Assembly: GCA_948474755.1 (NCBI GenBank)
Contig: CAOLHI010000412.1
Span: 434,001-498,000, forward strand
Length of the DNA: 64,000 nucleotides
Direction: 5' to 3'
Source of the DNA: Ctenosaura bakeri
Lineage: Eukaryota > Chordata > Lepidosauria > Squamata > Iguanidae
Part shown: in pieces, positions 10,891 through 22,046 of the stretch
How the letters are laid out: each line of letters begins with the position of its first letter
Numbering within the stretch: the stretch's first letter is position 1
The notes under the pieces: generated by a model
Told to the model about the DNA's origin: nothing
Databases searched by the model: none
What the model saw: the letters and a program-made list of their open reading frames with translations, nothing else
Program-made: the position numbers and the translations under genes

Positions 10891-12636
10891 CAAGGCAAGG
10901 GGTAAAACAAAATAATAAATTTAATTCCAAGATGAAACTTTCATTTAAATGATAAATTTCCCCTCAAGGAAGAGGAAAAGTATGTTCCTTGAATCCTAGC
11001 TGTTCAACCTTGAGTAGATAGAAACAGATTGTTATATATTTAGTGAACCCTGCTTCTAAATACCTAAAAGAATGCACCAATTAATTCTGATACCTTGGAA
11101 AGCTGACTATGGAAAGAGAAAGCCTGAAGTTCATTGAGAGCTCCAAGCTTTAAACCAAGGGAGGAGGGCAAATACAACGCAGGGACCACACACACAGCCC
11201 CCAAGTCTGTTTTTGACCCCCACATATTCCTTGTTTTTCAAACTGGAAGTAGAATTCCAGCCATGTCAGAGTTTACTTTTTCAATCTGGGAGATTTTTGG
11301 CAAGCTGTTTGGTTCTCAGAAGATCTAAGGGGCAGAAAATTGATCCCCAGACCCACTAATGCTGCCAACCTTTGTTGCAAATCTACACTGAAGGGCTTAC
11401 CAGGAATGTGTGTCAAGCATCCCCCACTCTCCTCACAGCACTTTTGAAAGTGCTGGTAGATGAGAACATTTAATCTAGATAACCGTAAGTCCTGACCCAG
11501 TAAGTTATAATTAACTTCCCTCTATATCAAAAGGTTTGCAAACAATTATACATAACTAGCTTATACATATCCATTTCCCAGCATAGGAAGACAGTAAGAG
11601 TCTTGAGAAAGCTATGTAAACTGATATTGGAGGAACATTTGCTTGGATGGATGTGTAGAGATACAGGTAGACAAACAAATAATATAACTCTGAAAGATCT
11701 GATTAACTGTTAATGAGGAGCTTTCAATTTAGTGACTTCTGTCTTTCTGAAAAATGTATTCTGTCTGTACCCAATCCAGATTTGTCAATTTGCAAAATAA
11801 GGAAAGTATCAATCAACCTATTTTTGTTTATACATGCTTTGAAACAGATTTACAAACCTTAAGGAATCTGAAATAGGCATCCAAAGACTAAAATAATAAG
11901 TCCTAATGAACTCCAGTACACGCACACTTAATTTATAATAGCATAAAGACAGGTCTGGGCTGGGAGCCAAATTTCCCATTTTCAAAACTAGTGCTTGGCT
12001 GTTATGCTCAAACAGCAGCAGACTGTTAGTCCAGTTCAACAGAGCCTCTGTGAAATTTAACTCATGCCTTCTTAAAGCACTACAGCATTTACAGCTGAAT
12101 CCTATCCAGAGCTGGGCATATTGACATGTGTGCTTTAATGGCAGAAAAATTTGCATGCTTTTTTTAAATTAAAAAAAGTAGTACTTAAGATTTCTGATGT
12201 GAAGGACTGGCAGGCTTTCCCAGTGTGCCAGGGACTAGAACTATATTTTTGCCCATTGTGCCCATGAAAATGTATTATTTCTTGCATATTTGCTACCTTA
12301 TGGCAGCCAATGGCTCATAGATAAGTACTAGTCCATAGACCCCTTGTTTGTGTTGCAATATTTAAATATAAATGAATGCTGATAAATGTGAATAAATTCT
12401 GGGTTTTTTTTCCCTCCCTCTGTGTTATTAAATTAAAAGAAGTAGAAGAATTTTATAGACAGGAATTTTGAGTCAGTTGTAACAGTGGAATCATTTTTTT
12501 AAAAAAAAAAAGTTAATGAAGCCACATTTTAACCCGACTGACTACTTTATTGGCATTTTAATATATTTGAAGATGTATTACAAAAGGTGCTTCTCGTTTC
12601 TAACATTTCTTAATCATAGTTCGTATTGTTCTAGTG
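10891..12636. other. Unique sequence
   Basis: No gene, RNA or repeat supported. Open frames such as 11,818-12,156 on the minus strand have no recognisable motif or splice context and are treated as chance. Confidence 0.45.
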
Positions 12637-13057
12637 GGCCCTTTCCGCAACTCACCTTTTCTCGGCGCTGGGGTGCGGTGCTCGCGTGAGCAGCATCCAG
12701 AGAGAGGCTCTCACGTCTGGGGTCCTTTGGCTCTGCATGAGCTGCCTGCTCGCTCAAGAGCCCTGCCTCTTCCTTTCGCAGTGCATCCTGGGACCTTCCC
12801 AGGCTGCACTGAGACAGGAGGTGCAACCAGCCTGGCTCCTGAGGCTCCGCATGCACAGCAAGTGCTCACAGGGCCCCAGAGCGATGCATGACTGTGCACC
12901 ATTTTCGGCTTAAAGCCAAAAATGAAAAAGTGTGTGAGCAGTGCCTGCCAGGCCCTGGAGTGTCACGCAAATGTGAGTGCATTGTGTGGACTGCTCTTCA
13001 CATTTGCGTGACCCTTGAGGGGCCCTTTCACATGGAAAATGCTGTGCGAAAAGGGCC
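12637..13057. mobile_element. Harbinger-like MITE family H1, copy 1
   Basis: Non-autonomous DNA transposon of 421 bp. The terminal inverted repeats are GGCCCTTTCCGCA on the left and TGCGAAAAGGGCC on the right. Flanks are GTG and TTG, a decayed 3-bp duplication compared with the TAA and TTA seen at the two sister copies. The interior is GC-rich and includes a hairpin (GTCACGCAAATGTGAG ... CACATTTGCGTGAC, about 12,962-13,012). Open frames on both strands here are by-products of high GC and are not conserved as proteins between copies. Three-base T/A-rich duplications and GGCC ends fit the PIF/Harbinger group. Confidence 0.8.
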
Positions 13058-13302
13058 TTGGACTGGAACAATATGGTAATATCAATTAACAGGATATCTG
13101 CATTCAGAGATCCATTTGATCACACGGTGTTGGCAACAGTACTTTGTAGTGATGTATTTTCATGTATACTGATTTTGTTTTTCAATATGATAACAGTAGC
13201 CACTTGAGACAGGGCAGTTATTTCTGGGACTTGCTCCTTCCTGCTCTTTGCCTGAGTCCCTGGCTTCTACCAACTACTACCCTGCCCTTGCATTGAGAAA
13301 TT
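13058..13302. other. Unique sequence
   Basis: Nothing recognisable between the MITE and the next insertion. Confidence 0.4.
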
Positions 13303-13635
13303 AGTCAGTCATTTTATTTTATTTAGTTTTATTCTTATAACACTGTATGACACAATCCATTACAACTATCTGTTACAACATTACAAAAATACTTATTCTC
13401 ACTACTATCTGTACCCCATTGCCACCTCCCATAACAACAGTGACAACGAAAGAAAAAAATACAGTCATAACACAGACAAAACACATTCTCTCTAAAACTG
13501 GTTTTGAATATTAACATATTGTAAAACTAGGATTAGAGGTTATTTTTAGAGGTCATTTGACTAACAGAAGCTGAGTTAATATCATGTTGTATAGTCTACG
13601 TTGTGGGTGTTGGAAACCAGTCAGTCATTTTATTT
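13303..13635 (-). mobile_element. Probable 5'-truncated L1-like 3' end between 17-bp duplications
   Basis: The 17-bp word AGTCAGTCATTTTATTT occurs at 13,303-13,319 and again at 13,619-13,635. The about 300 bp between them begins with a T/A-rich stretch and, on the minus strand, ends in GTTATAAGAATAAAACTAAA, A-rich as expected for a LINE 3' end. Long duplications of this length are typical of target-primed reverse transcription by L1-type elements. CR1 rarely leaves them. No ORF is retained, so the family call rests on structure alone. Confidence 0.5.
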
Positions 13636-13740
13636 GTATACTTCACTTCCATTAAAAAAAAACAAATATCAAAGTGATGCACAATAAAGCGAAAAGTAAC
13701 AACAGTGACAAAATGATGTATCAATATAATAGTAGACATA

Positions 13741-13943
13741 GGCCATTTCCACACTACACTGTTATAGTGCCGCTTATTCCACTTTCAACATCCTAGGGAA
13801 TCCTGGGGTTTGCAGTTTAGGGAGGGGCCTTTGAGGATTCTCAGCCAGAGAGTCTTTGGCCTCAGTAAACTACAAAGCCCAGAATTCCATAGGATGTTGA
13901 AATTGGAATAATAGCACTATAACAGTGTAATGCAGAAATGGCC
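13741..13943. mobile_element. Harbinger-like short MITE (family H2), complete copy
   Basis: A complete 203-bp palindromic element. Ends are GGCCATTTCCACACTACACT and TGTAATGCAGAAATGGCC, with arms reading CACTGTTATAGTGCCGC and ATAGCACTATAACAGTGT. ATA precedes and follows it, a 3-bp duplication. The arms meet near 13,840-13,860. It has no coding capacity and would need transposase in trans. Confidence 0.85.
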
Positions 13944-14208
13944 ATAGTATCAGTAACCAAACAGTAGTACATAAGAAGAATAATCAAAGTAATCAACTGA
14001 GAAGACAAATTGAACCATCCTTTGTTTTTCTACTTAGTGGCAGCAGAGAATGGCATGACCTTGCTAAGAAGAGGGCAAAACATCCTTTGACCTAGTATTA
14101 TGCAGAGCTATCTCTGTGGGGGAAACAATTTTCTTCTTTTAAAAAATCATATTTGGGGGACAGAAGCAGGATAACAAACCAGAGAGAAACACATAAAAGA
14201 GGGGAGGG
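13944..14208. other. Unique sequence
   Basis: No feature recognised. Ends in GGGGAGGG, whose last five bases form the left duplication of the next element. Confidence 0.4.
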
Positions 14209-14783
14209 TGTCATGGGCTTCCAGGACCTAGACTCAGACTCAGAGTCTTAAGGCAGCAGAACCTGCTCTGAGCTCTGGCACAGATACTGCTACAGCAGAA
14301 CCTGCAGACCAGACAGTACCACCACCTGCCCCAGGGACAGAAGTGTCAGCCCCAGCAGGGAGCCCTGTTCATTCGGACACAGAGAATGATCTATCCATAC
14401 CTACCTTTGCCCAACATAGACACCAAAAGGGTCTCCTGCATCACTCGCAGCGAATTTATGCCAAGTACCAATTAATCAGGCACCAGCCATGCTAACCCTG
14501 GAGCCTATAAGAACTGAGCCGTTCCCCCAGCCTTTCTCAGCAATCAACTGATCCTTTCTCCCATACATGCTTCTGTTTGCTGCCCTTGCCTGTTATTATA
14601 CCATTTTGACCTGTGTTTATATTGCCTGCCATTGATTTATGGACATTGCTGGGATCCTTATTTCCTTCTCATTTGTAAGGTTGCTTTCTTCCTAAAGTAA
14701 ACTGACTAATTGCTTAACTACCTGAACTTCTCGACGTGTATTATCAGCTTCTCCTGGCTGCCAGCCCAGACCAAGTGTGGACA
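14209..14783 (+). mobile_element. Solo LTR of an LTR retroelement
   Basis: A 575-bp segment starting TGTCATGGGCTT and ending GTGTGGACA, so it has the TG...CA ends of an LTR. It is flanked by a perfect 5-bp duplication, GAGGG at 14,204-14,208 and 14,784-14,788. A promoter-like CCTATAAGAACTGAG lies near 14,505. No gag, pol or env frame and no second LTR are present, so internal recombination has removed the body. A 5-bp duplication fits Gypsy-type and some endogenous-retrovirus LTRs. The exact family cannot be decided without a library. Confidence 0.8.
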
Positions 14784-14854
14784 GAGGGGCTCTTTCCAGC
14801 TCTTTCACAAATATCAATATTTTTATTATTTTATTTTATGCTAAGGTCATGGGA
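14784..14854. other. Short spacer between LTR and CR1
   Basis: An AT-rich 70-bp spacer with TTTTTATTATTTTATTTTA. The 5' limit of the following CR1 lies within or just after it. Confidence 0.4.
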
Positions 14855-17697
14855 ATAGAACTACATATAGTATGGGAGTATGGGAAACAAGCAGGATGAA
14901 CTTGTACTCCTAGTACAACAAAATAATTATGATTTGGTAGGCATCACTGAGACCTGGTGGGATGAGTCTTATGATTGGAATATAGGAATAGAGAAGTATA
15001 GCGTATTCTGTAAAAATAGACCAAACAAGAAAGGAGGAGAAGTAGCCTTGTATGTCAAGGATGTTTTCACCTATGAAGAGATCCAGGACTTAAATACAGA
15101 AAGCCAGGTCGAGAGCATTTGGGTAAGAATTAAGGGAGCGAGAAACAATAGGGATATTCTGGTGGGAGTTTACTATAGACCTTCAACCCAGGCTGAGGAC
15201 TTGGATGATGCCTTTCTCAACCAAATGACTGCACATTCAAAGAAGAGAGATACAGTAATAACAGGAGATTTCAATTACCCAGATATATGCTGGCAGTCAA
15301 ACTCTGCCAAGACAGCAAGGTCCAGCAAGTTTCTTGCTTGTCTTGAAGACAACTTCATGGTCCAGAAGGTGGAAGAGGCCACAAGGGGATCAAATATTCT
15401 AGATCTGATCCTGACCAACAGCGACAACCTTGTTAATGAGGTAGAAGTGGTTGGATCTTTAGGGGAGTGACCATGCCCTGTTGGAATTTGGCATTCAGTG
15501 GAAGGAGAAGATAAGTGTAGCCAGACACTCATCTTAGATTTTAAAAAAGCGGACTTCTGTAAACTTAGGGAGCTGCTGGCTGGAATTCCGTGGTCAGGAA
15601 TAGTGAAAGGAAAAGGAGTTCAGGAGGCATGGGAGTTCCTTAAAAAGGAGATACTGAAGGCACAGTCTAAAACTGTGCCACAAAGGAGGAAAAATGGAAG
15701 GCATCTGAAGAAACCAGAATGGTTGACTAAAGAACTCTCAGCTGAGCTAAGTGTTCAGAGAAACATGTATAGGAAATGGAAGAAGGGGGAAACCACCAAA
15801 GAAGAATTTAAGCAAGTAGTTAGGAGATGTAGGGAAGAAGTCAGAAAGGCTAAAGCACAGAACGAACTTAGGCTGGCCAGAAACATTAAAAACAATAAAA
15901 AGGTTTTTTTTAAATATGTCCACAGCAAAAGGAAAAAGAAGGAGACAGTAGGGTCGCTGCGCAGAGAAGATGGCGAATTACTCACAGGGGGAAGAGAAAA
16001 GGCAGAACTACTTAACACCTTCTTTGCCTCAGTTTTTTCCCAGAAGGATACAAGCACTCAACCTGGCGGTTGGGGAGCAGGGGAGGAAGCAGAGAAAATG
16101 AGGCACATAATAGGTAGAGAGGTGGTACAGGAATACCTGGCCACACTGGATGAATTCAAGTCTCCAGGGCCAGATGAATTGCATCCTAGGATATTAAAAG
16201 AACTGGCAGAGGTCATTTCGGAACCGCTTGCTATAATCTTTGAGAAATCTTGGAGGACAGGAGAAGTTCCAGCAGACTGGAAGAGAGTAAATGTTATCCC
16301 CATCTTCAAGAAGGGAAAAAAAGAGGACCCAAATAATTATCGCCCAGTCAGCCTGACATCAGTACCCGGAAAGATCCTGGAGCAGATCATTAAGCAGTCA
16401 GTTTCTAATCATTTAGAAAGCAACGCAGTAATCACGAGAAGTCAACATGGATTTCTCAAAAATAAGTCATGCCAGACTAATTTTATCTCTTTTTATAATA
16501 GAGTTACTAGCTTGATAGATGAAGGGAATGCTGTGGATGTAGCATACCTCGATTTCAGTAAGGCCTTCACCAGAGTTCCCCATGACATTCTTGCAAAGAA
16601 GCTAGTAAAATGTGGGCTGGACAGGGCTACTGTTAGTTGGATTTGTAATTGGTTGACCGACCGAACCCAAAGGGTGATCACGAATGGCTGCTTTTCATCC
16701 CGGAGAGAAGTGACTAGTGGGGTGCCACAGGGTTCTGTCCTGGGCCCAGTGCTGTTCTACATTTTTATCAACGACCTGGATGAAGGAATAGAGGGCATGC
16801 TCATCAAATTTGCAGATGATACCAAATTGGGAGGGGTTGCTAATACACCAGAGGACAGGATCAAAATTCAAAATGACCTGGATAGATTGGAGACCTGGGC
16901 CAAGGCGAGCAAAATGAAATTCAACAGAGAGAAGTGTAAGGTCCTACACTTGGGTAGAAAAAATGGAATACAGAAATATAGGATGGGGGACATGTGGCTG
17001 GATAGCAGTGCGTGTGAAAGGGATCTAGGAGTCTTCATAGACCACAAGCTGGACATGAGTCAGCAGTGTGATGCGGCAGCCAAGAAAGCCAATGCAATTC
17101 TCGGCTGCATCAATAGGAGTATGGTGTCTAGATCGAGGGAGGTACTGGTACCACTCTACTCTGCTTTGGTTAGACCCCATCTTGAATACTGTGTCCAGTT
17201 CTGGGCACCCCAATTCAAGAAGGATATTGACAAGCTGGAGCAAGTCCAAAGGAGGGCGACCAAAATGGTGAGAGGCCTGGAAGCCATGCCCTATGAGGAT
17301 AGACTGAGAGAGCTGGGTATGTTTAGTCTGCAGAAGAGAAGGTTAAGAGGGGACATGATAGCCATGTTTAAATATTTGAAGGGATGCCACGTAGAGGAAG
17401 GAGGGGGCTTGTTTTCTGCTGCTCCAGAGACCAGGACAAGGAGCAATGGATTCAAGCTGCAGGAAAGGAGATTCCACCTGTACCTCAGGAAGAACTTCCT
17501 GACAGTCAGGGCTGTCCGGCAGTGGAATCTGCTGTCTCGGAGTGCAGTGGAGTCTCCTTCCTTGGAGGTTTTTAAGCAGAGGTTTGATGGCCATCTGTCG
17601 GGAGTGCTTTGAGGGTGTTCCTGCATGGCAGGGGGTTGGACTGCATGGCCTGTGTGGTCTCTTCCAACTCTAGATTTCTATGATTCTATGATTCTCC
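14855..17697 (+). mobile_element. CR1 LINE, longest copy (endonuclease plus RT)
   Basis: About 2.8 kb of CR1. It lacks ORF1 and the first part of the ORF2 endonuclease, and continues through the RT and C-terminal region to the short 3' UTR and the ATTTCTATGATTCTATGATTCT tail ending at about 17,697. CR1 is an autonomous non-LTR retrotransposon that copies its RNA at nicked DNA by target-primed reverse transcription. The 5' truncation is typical. High preservation of the long frame indicates a recent insertion by the standards of this window. It sits about 70 bp downstream of the solo LTR. Confidence 0.95.
14880..17612 (+). pseudogene. CR1 ORF2 protein: endonuclease and reverse transcriptase, broken
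   Basis: The apurinic-like endonuclease part runs from GNKQDELV through [12 protein letters not shown] and VGVYYRPS to [10 protein letters not shown]. Its closing SDHALLEF motif is out of frame: it lies at 15,466-15,489 in the +1 frame, so two compensating frame changes (near 15,463 and 15,530) bracket it. The in-frame TGA at 15,468 follows from the first shift. From 15,498 one frame of 704 codons covers the [36 protein letters not shown], motif A YLDFSKAF (Asp codon 16,551), [10 protein letters not shown], and FADD (Asp codons 16,815-16,820), then thumb and C-terminal segments to HLSGVL. All three RT catalytic aspartates are kept. The residue after KAF is Thr where the sister copy has Asp. 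The Met at 14,880 is internal, not a real start. Confidence 0.92.
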
Positions 17698-19654
17698 ATA
17701 GTCTTTGGTGGAAAATGCTACCATCTAAGATGTATTTGGTATGGATTGAGCACACCCTCTTTCATACCATCCACCTGTCCTGATTTGGCAGGGACAGTTA
17801 CAATTAATCCTCTGCCATTCCTCTTTTTCAGCTGCTCTTTCTCTCTCCTCCTTCTGTTTTTCCCATTCGTTCTCACATTACTTCAGCTTATGCAAACTCA
17901 GTTCAAAATGCCAAAGTTGTTTGCAGTCATTTAATTCAGCAGAGGGAGGAAAGGGGCAGGCAAAATCTTTCCCTTCTCAATAGGCTCAGGTACAAGCAAA
18001 CTGCTGCAGCCTCTCCTAGCATGTGTGTGCTTCTCCACATTAATAACTTTTGCCACCTTGACCACAGTATGCTGTTGATTGGTCATGCTTGTCCTGTTTT
18101 TCATCTGTGATATGTTGAAGGATGTGCTATTTATAAATTCCCTTCCAACAAGGTAGATCCCAATCTGACCTTAACGCAAGTTGGTGTCCTTCAGTCTAAC
18201 TTTACCACATAGGTTGGAATGGTGTTATGAAGTCTGTCAAAGTAGAGTCATTGGAAGGAAATGTAACCAATCTAGAATAAGAGCATAAGTTTTCATGAAC
18301 TGGTGGTTTTTGTGGTATGCTATGGTAATTACAGTTACTGCTGACATGCACTGCACCAGGGAAATGAAGTCCTTATAGCCCAGCATCAAGAAAAAAGGGC
18401 AAGAAGATAGGAAAGGAGTCAACTCCATACAATCAGTGATGGGTAAAATAGCCACTGGGGATCTTTGAAGTCTCATGCTGTCTTGTTGACAGCAAATAAC
18501 AACAAAAATGACCACAACTCTATTGATATAGGCAACAGATGGCCCTCTGTTGTCACATCTTGCATGATAAAGAACACCAATAACATGACAGGTTATGTGA
18601 GGTCTCCCACGGTGTGGACCAAAACAAAGGTCCCCTGCCACCAGGGAGTGGGGTCAACAAGTTATCACTCAACCTAGGCAGGTGTCTGTAGACTTCTGTT
18701 GATCCAGCATGTGGACCCATTTTGGGGGAACAGCTATGCTTGTCCTACTTGCTTTCAGAATGGATTCATCCCAATGCCCGCAATTACTCAGCACTGTCAA
18801 AGGGAAAGGATAAGTGACTGGACAAAGATACCACATATTTTTTTAATGGGGAAAGCAAAACCTCTAGTTTGTGTGATGCCAGTGGGTACATTGCCTCACA
18901 GACCCATGGTTTGCTCTCTAAACCCATGAACTAGTAGCTCTGTCCTAACAAACCACAGCATAGAGTCATACTATAGGAGGTATGAGTAGAAGAAGTACAT
19001 CCCAGGAAACAGAGGCTGATCAGTGTGATGGCATGCACCGCATCAGGGAAATGAAGCTTTTGTGTTTGAGCTTGCCCATCAGACCTGAGAGGAAACTCCC
19101 AGTCCCACGTTCATTCTCAGAGAGTCTTGTTCCCCTCCATGCCAGCTGGCTATCAATTGGCCCAGTGAGGGCAGAACAGCAGCATCACTAAAACAGCCTG
19201 CCACAGTGCTACAAGAGGTGAGAGGCCTTCCTTCTTAATTCTGCCCTGCTCCAGCAAATGAGAATCAGAATTGTCAGCACAACAGTGAAATAATAGTTTC
19301 CATTCTTGCATAATAGTTGAGACACTACGTTCTTAGCCTGAGAAATGTGAAACAAGTTACTTTTGTTCAAAATACAGACCAAAAAAAAAAGTAGAGTATA
19401 TATAATTTGAATGAACTCAGTGATTGCACCAAGTATAATTGAGAAGGATTGTTTTGCTTCAGTATTCACACCTTCTGATTATAGAATGACATTAGAAATC
19501 ACTGTACACATGTGGGAGGATTTTTATTTCAGTTTTGCTTGCACTCCAGATGGGTGAAACATGTACTATGCACAACTTGTGAGTTTATATCTTGATATTG
19601 TGTAATGAAAAGTTTTAGAAATCCCTGTATGTGTAGGGCAGAGAAATAGCAAAG
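17698..19654. other. Unique sequence
   Basis: No exon or RNA gene supported. Open frames at 18,237-18,641 (minus) and smaller ones have no recognisable motifs. GGCATGCACCGCATCAGGGA near 19,030 echoes CATGCACTGCACCAGGGAAA near 18,344, a weak internal duplication that may be part of an unidentified old repeat. Confidence 0.4.
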
Positions 19655-19880
19655 TGTTGTTATCTCAGTGTGGGACTAGGATTCTGAGAGACCGAGGGGC
19701 AAATTCCTGCTCAGCCATGGAAACCCAGTGGATGGCCTTGGGCAAGTCATATACTCTCAGACTTGAAGGTGATGGCATATCCTCTCTGAACAAATCTTGC
19801 AAGGAAAACCATGTTTTAGGTTTGTCTTAGGGTCACCCATAAGTTGGAAATGACTTGAAGGCACACCACACCACCACTGT
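19655..19880 (+). mobile_element. Sauria-type SINE, plus strand
   Basis: Shows the SINE body in order: TGCTCAGCCATGGAAACCCA, then GGCCTTGGGCAAGTCATA, then CTCTCTGAACAAATCTTGCA, then GTCTTAGGGTCACCCATAAG, and the end ATGACTTGAAGGCACACC with a CCA-rich tail. The tRNA-like head is diverged (ACCGAGGGGCAAATTCC at the box B position), so this copy is probably no longer transcribed. It has no flanking gene context. Confidence 0.85.
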
Positions 19881-20195
19881 ACAATGTGGGGAAGGATTTT
19901 TGCAAATCTTAGTACTGCAGTGACATGAGTACATCTATACCACATCTGTGAAGAATCGGAAAAGAGCTATATGCTTGTGTTCTCCCTTCACTTTCCTCTT
20001 TTACTTAGCTTCTCTTTTTTATTTTTCCAGGTAGTTTGCTGTGATCCTCAAATCGCCGAATAATGTTTAACACTCAAGCAGTGATTTAAATTATTGTGGT
20101 TTGGAAGCAGGGTTCTAACCATAATTTGCAGATATTTTACACCATAGCAAATTGTGTTTTGAGAACATGAGCCTGAGGTGATGAGATTCTGCTTT
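19881..20195. other. Unique sequence
   Basis: Nothing recognised before the CR1 fragment. Confidence 0.4.
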
Positions 20196-20722
20196 TGTCG
20201 GACCCCACTTGGAATACTGTGTCCAGTTCTGGGCACCACAGTTCAGGAAGGATATTGACAAGCTGGAATGTGTACAGAGCAGGGCGACCAAAATGGTAGA
20301 AGGGCTAGAAATCAAGTCATATGAGGAAATGCTTAGGGAGCTGGGGATGTTTAGCCTGGAGAAGAGAAGGTTAAGAGCGGACGTGATAGCCATGGTTAAA
20401 TATTTAAGGGGAAGTCATATGGAGGACGGAGCAAGCCTGTTTTCTGCTGCTCCAGAGACTAGGACACAGAGCAATGGTTTCAAACTTCAGGAAAAGAGAT
20501 TCCATGTAAACATTAGGAAGAAATTCGTGACAATGGGAGGAGTTCAGTAGTGGAATGTGCTGCCATAGAGAGTAGTAGAGTCTCCTTCTTTGGAGATTTT
20601 TAAACAGGGACTGGATGGCCATCTGTCAGGAAAGCTTTGATGGTATATTCCTGCAAGGCAGAGACCCTTGTGGTCTCTGCCATGCAGAGACCTGTGGTCT
20701 CTTCCAACTCTATGGTTCTGTG
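20196..20722 (+). mobile_element. CR1 LINE 3' fragment
   Basis: Begins in the RT thumb ([20 protein letters not shown]) and runs to the 3' UTR and a decayed tail TCTATGGTTCTGTG. The frame is open to the TAG at about 20,548, within the otherwise conserved ...RQWN segment. Substitutions such as [14 protein letters not shown] show more divergence than the 5.0-kb and 50-kb copies. Truncated at 20,196, which removes all RT catalytic motifs. Confidence 0.92.
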
Positions 20723-22046
20723 AGCCCACTTTCATTAGGAAAGCCCTGGAAGGGTAGAATAACAGACCATAGCATACTCCAAATCATGATTTAGGCTGAT
20801 ATACAGATAGGTGTACTTCTGAGTTTCACCTGTTCTTCTTCCCACAGTGGAAATTCCAATATGATATGTGTTTCAGCTTTCATACTTTCAAATTAAGCAT
20901 ATGTATCTCTTTCAAAGACCAATAACATAACAAAGGACACTAAAGCTGTGTCAGGAGTAAAAGCAGATGCTGTGACAAACAGATGTCTCTTACCACGTTA
21001 GGAAACAGCAGAGATGTAAATCTTTGCTTATCTCATTCTCATACACAAGAATGATGGATTTCTTAAAGTTTAAATTATTGGGAAATTTTATAAGAGTTTC
21101 TTGTTTATTTTTCAAATATTTTGCATATTTTAAAACATTTTGTGAAAAATAACTTTGCCCAACACTTTGTCTTTTGCACAAAACTAACATTTTTGCATAA
21201 TAGTGCACAAAAGATACTGTTTTTGTATAAAATGCAGATTTTTATTGCATAAAAGTAAGCTATAGGTCATTTGCTCAAAAGGACATTGCTTTTTGTATAA
21301 GTTTTTTTTTTTTTTTTACAACTTGTTCACAAATACAAATGAACTCCCATAGCAGATGATCATTTTATTCATGGGGTGTCTTAATGTGTTTAAATACCTT
21401 TTCAATTTAAGGATGGGAAAAGTTTTGAATATTCTTTGCATCCCAGAGAGTGCATTCATGAAATGTGTGCTAAATGAATCATCTAGTGTGATCCACACTG
21501 TTATTTTGTTTTGAATAACTAAACATATCTGTAGCAGAGTTGGGACCTGAACTGAATTGTCCTATGAGAATATGAGCATTTTGCAGCATGATCAAGATCA
21601 GGTTGTTTTGCCTAAGCGCAGAGGAGAGCCAGGAGCTCTGTAGCACCCTGTTAAAAATATGACTGACAAAAAGCAGCAAAGGCCACTCTGCTTTGAAGAA
21701 GAGAACATGGACACAGTGCAACTTGCCAATGTTTAATTAATAATAACAAGATGTTTTAAAAATGTTGAGCTTTCCAAAATGAACACTGTTTCATGAAGCA
21801 TCACTCAGTGATACATCTTGCTTTCGTAGTACTTTGCTCTACATTACTTTCTTCCCATCTGCAGGATCTGTATTCTGTTTCGTATGTGAATATGTTAGGA
21901 AGACTGGTAGAATGCAGTGCCAACATGAAGGAGTTTTTTTCGCCTTTCACCTTCAACTGCAGCCCTTGCTGGTGAATGAAAACTGCCTCCAGTGGTTTTC
22001 CAAATGTACTAGAGCTGGGTTTTGGGGTTCACAGAGGCTGATGTGG
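20723..22046. other. AT-rich unique sequence
   Basis: No gene supported. From 21,090 to 21,310 the sequence is very AT-rich with recurring TTTTTGCATAA-like words, then a run of 16 T (21,302-21,317). A stretch after ATCTGCAG at 21,864 looks briefly like an exon start, but no donor closes it. Confidence 0.4.

Noticed and set aside
12614..12913. Overlapping open frames on both strands near 12.7 kb
   Set aside because: They lie within the non-coding H1 MITE, and the corresponding frames are not conserved in the copies at 35.8 and 37.6 kb.
17291..17626. Antisense open frame of about 110 codons, also seen at 4,833 and 50,748
   Set aside because: It is the antisense shadow of the CR1 C-terminal region and recurs in every well-kept CR1 copy.
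18237..18641. Minus-strand open frame of 134 codons
   Set aside because: No recognisable domain, no splice context, ordinary AT-rich composition. Length is within chance for 64 kb.
21864..21960. Exon-like start after ATCTGCAG with a Cys-containing open frame
   Set aside because: The acceptor is fair, but there is no convincing donor, and the frame runs on into a CR1 fragment.
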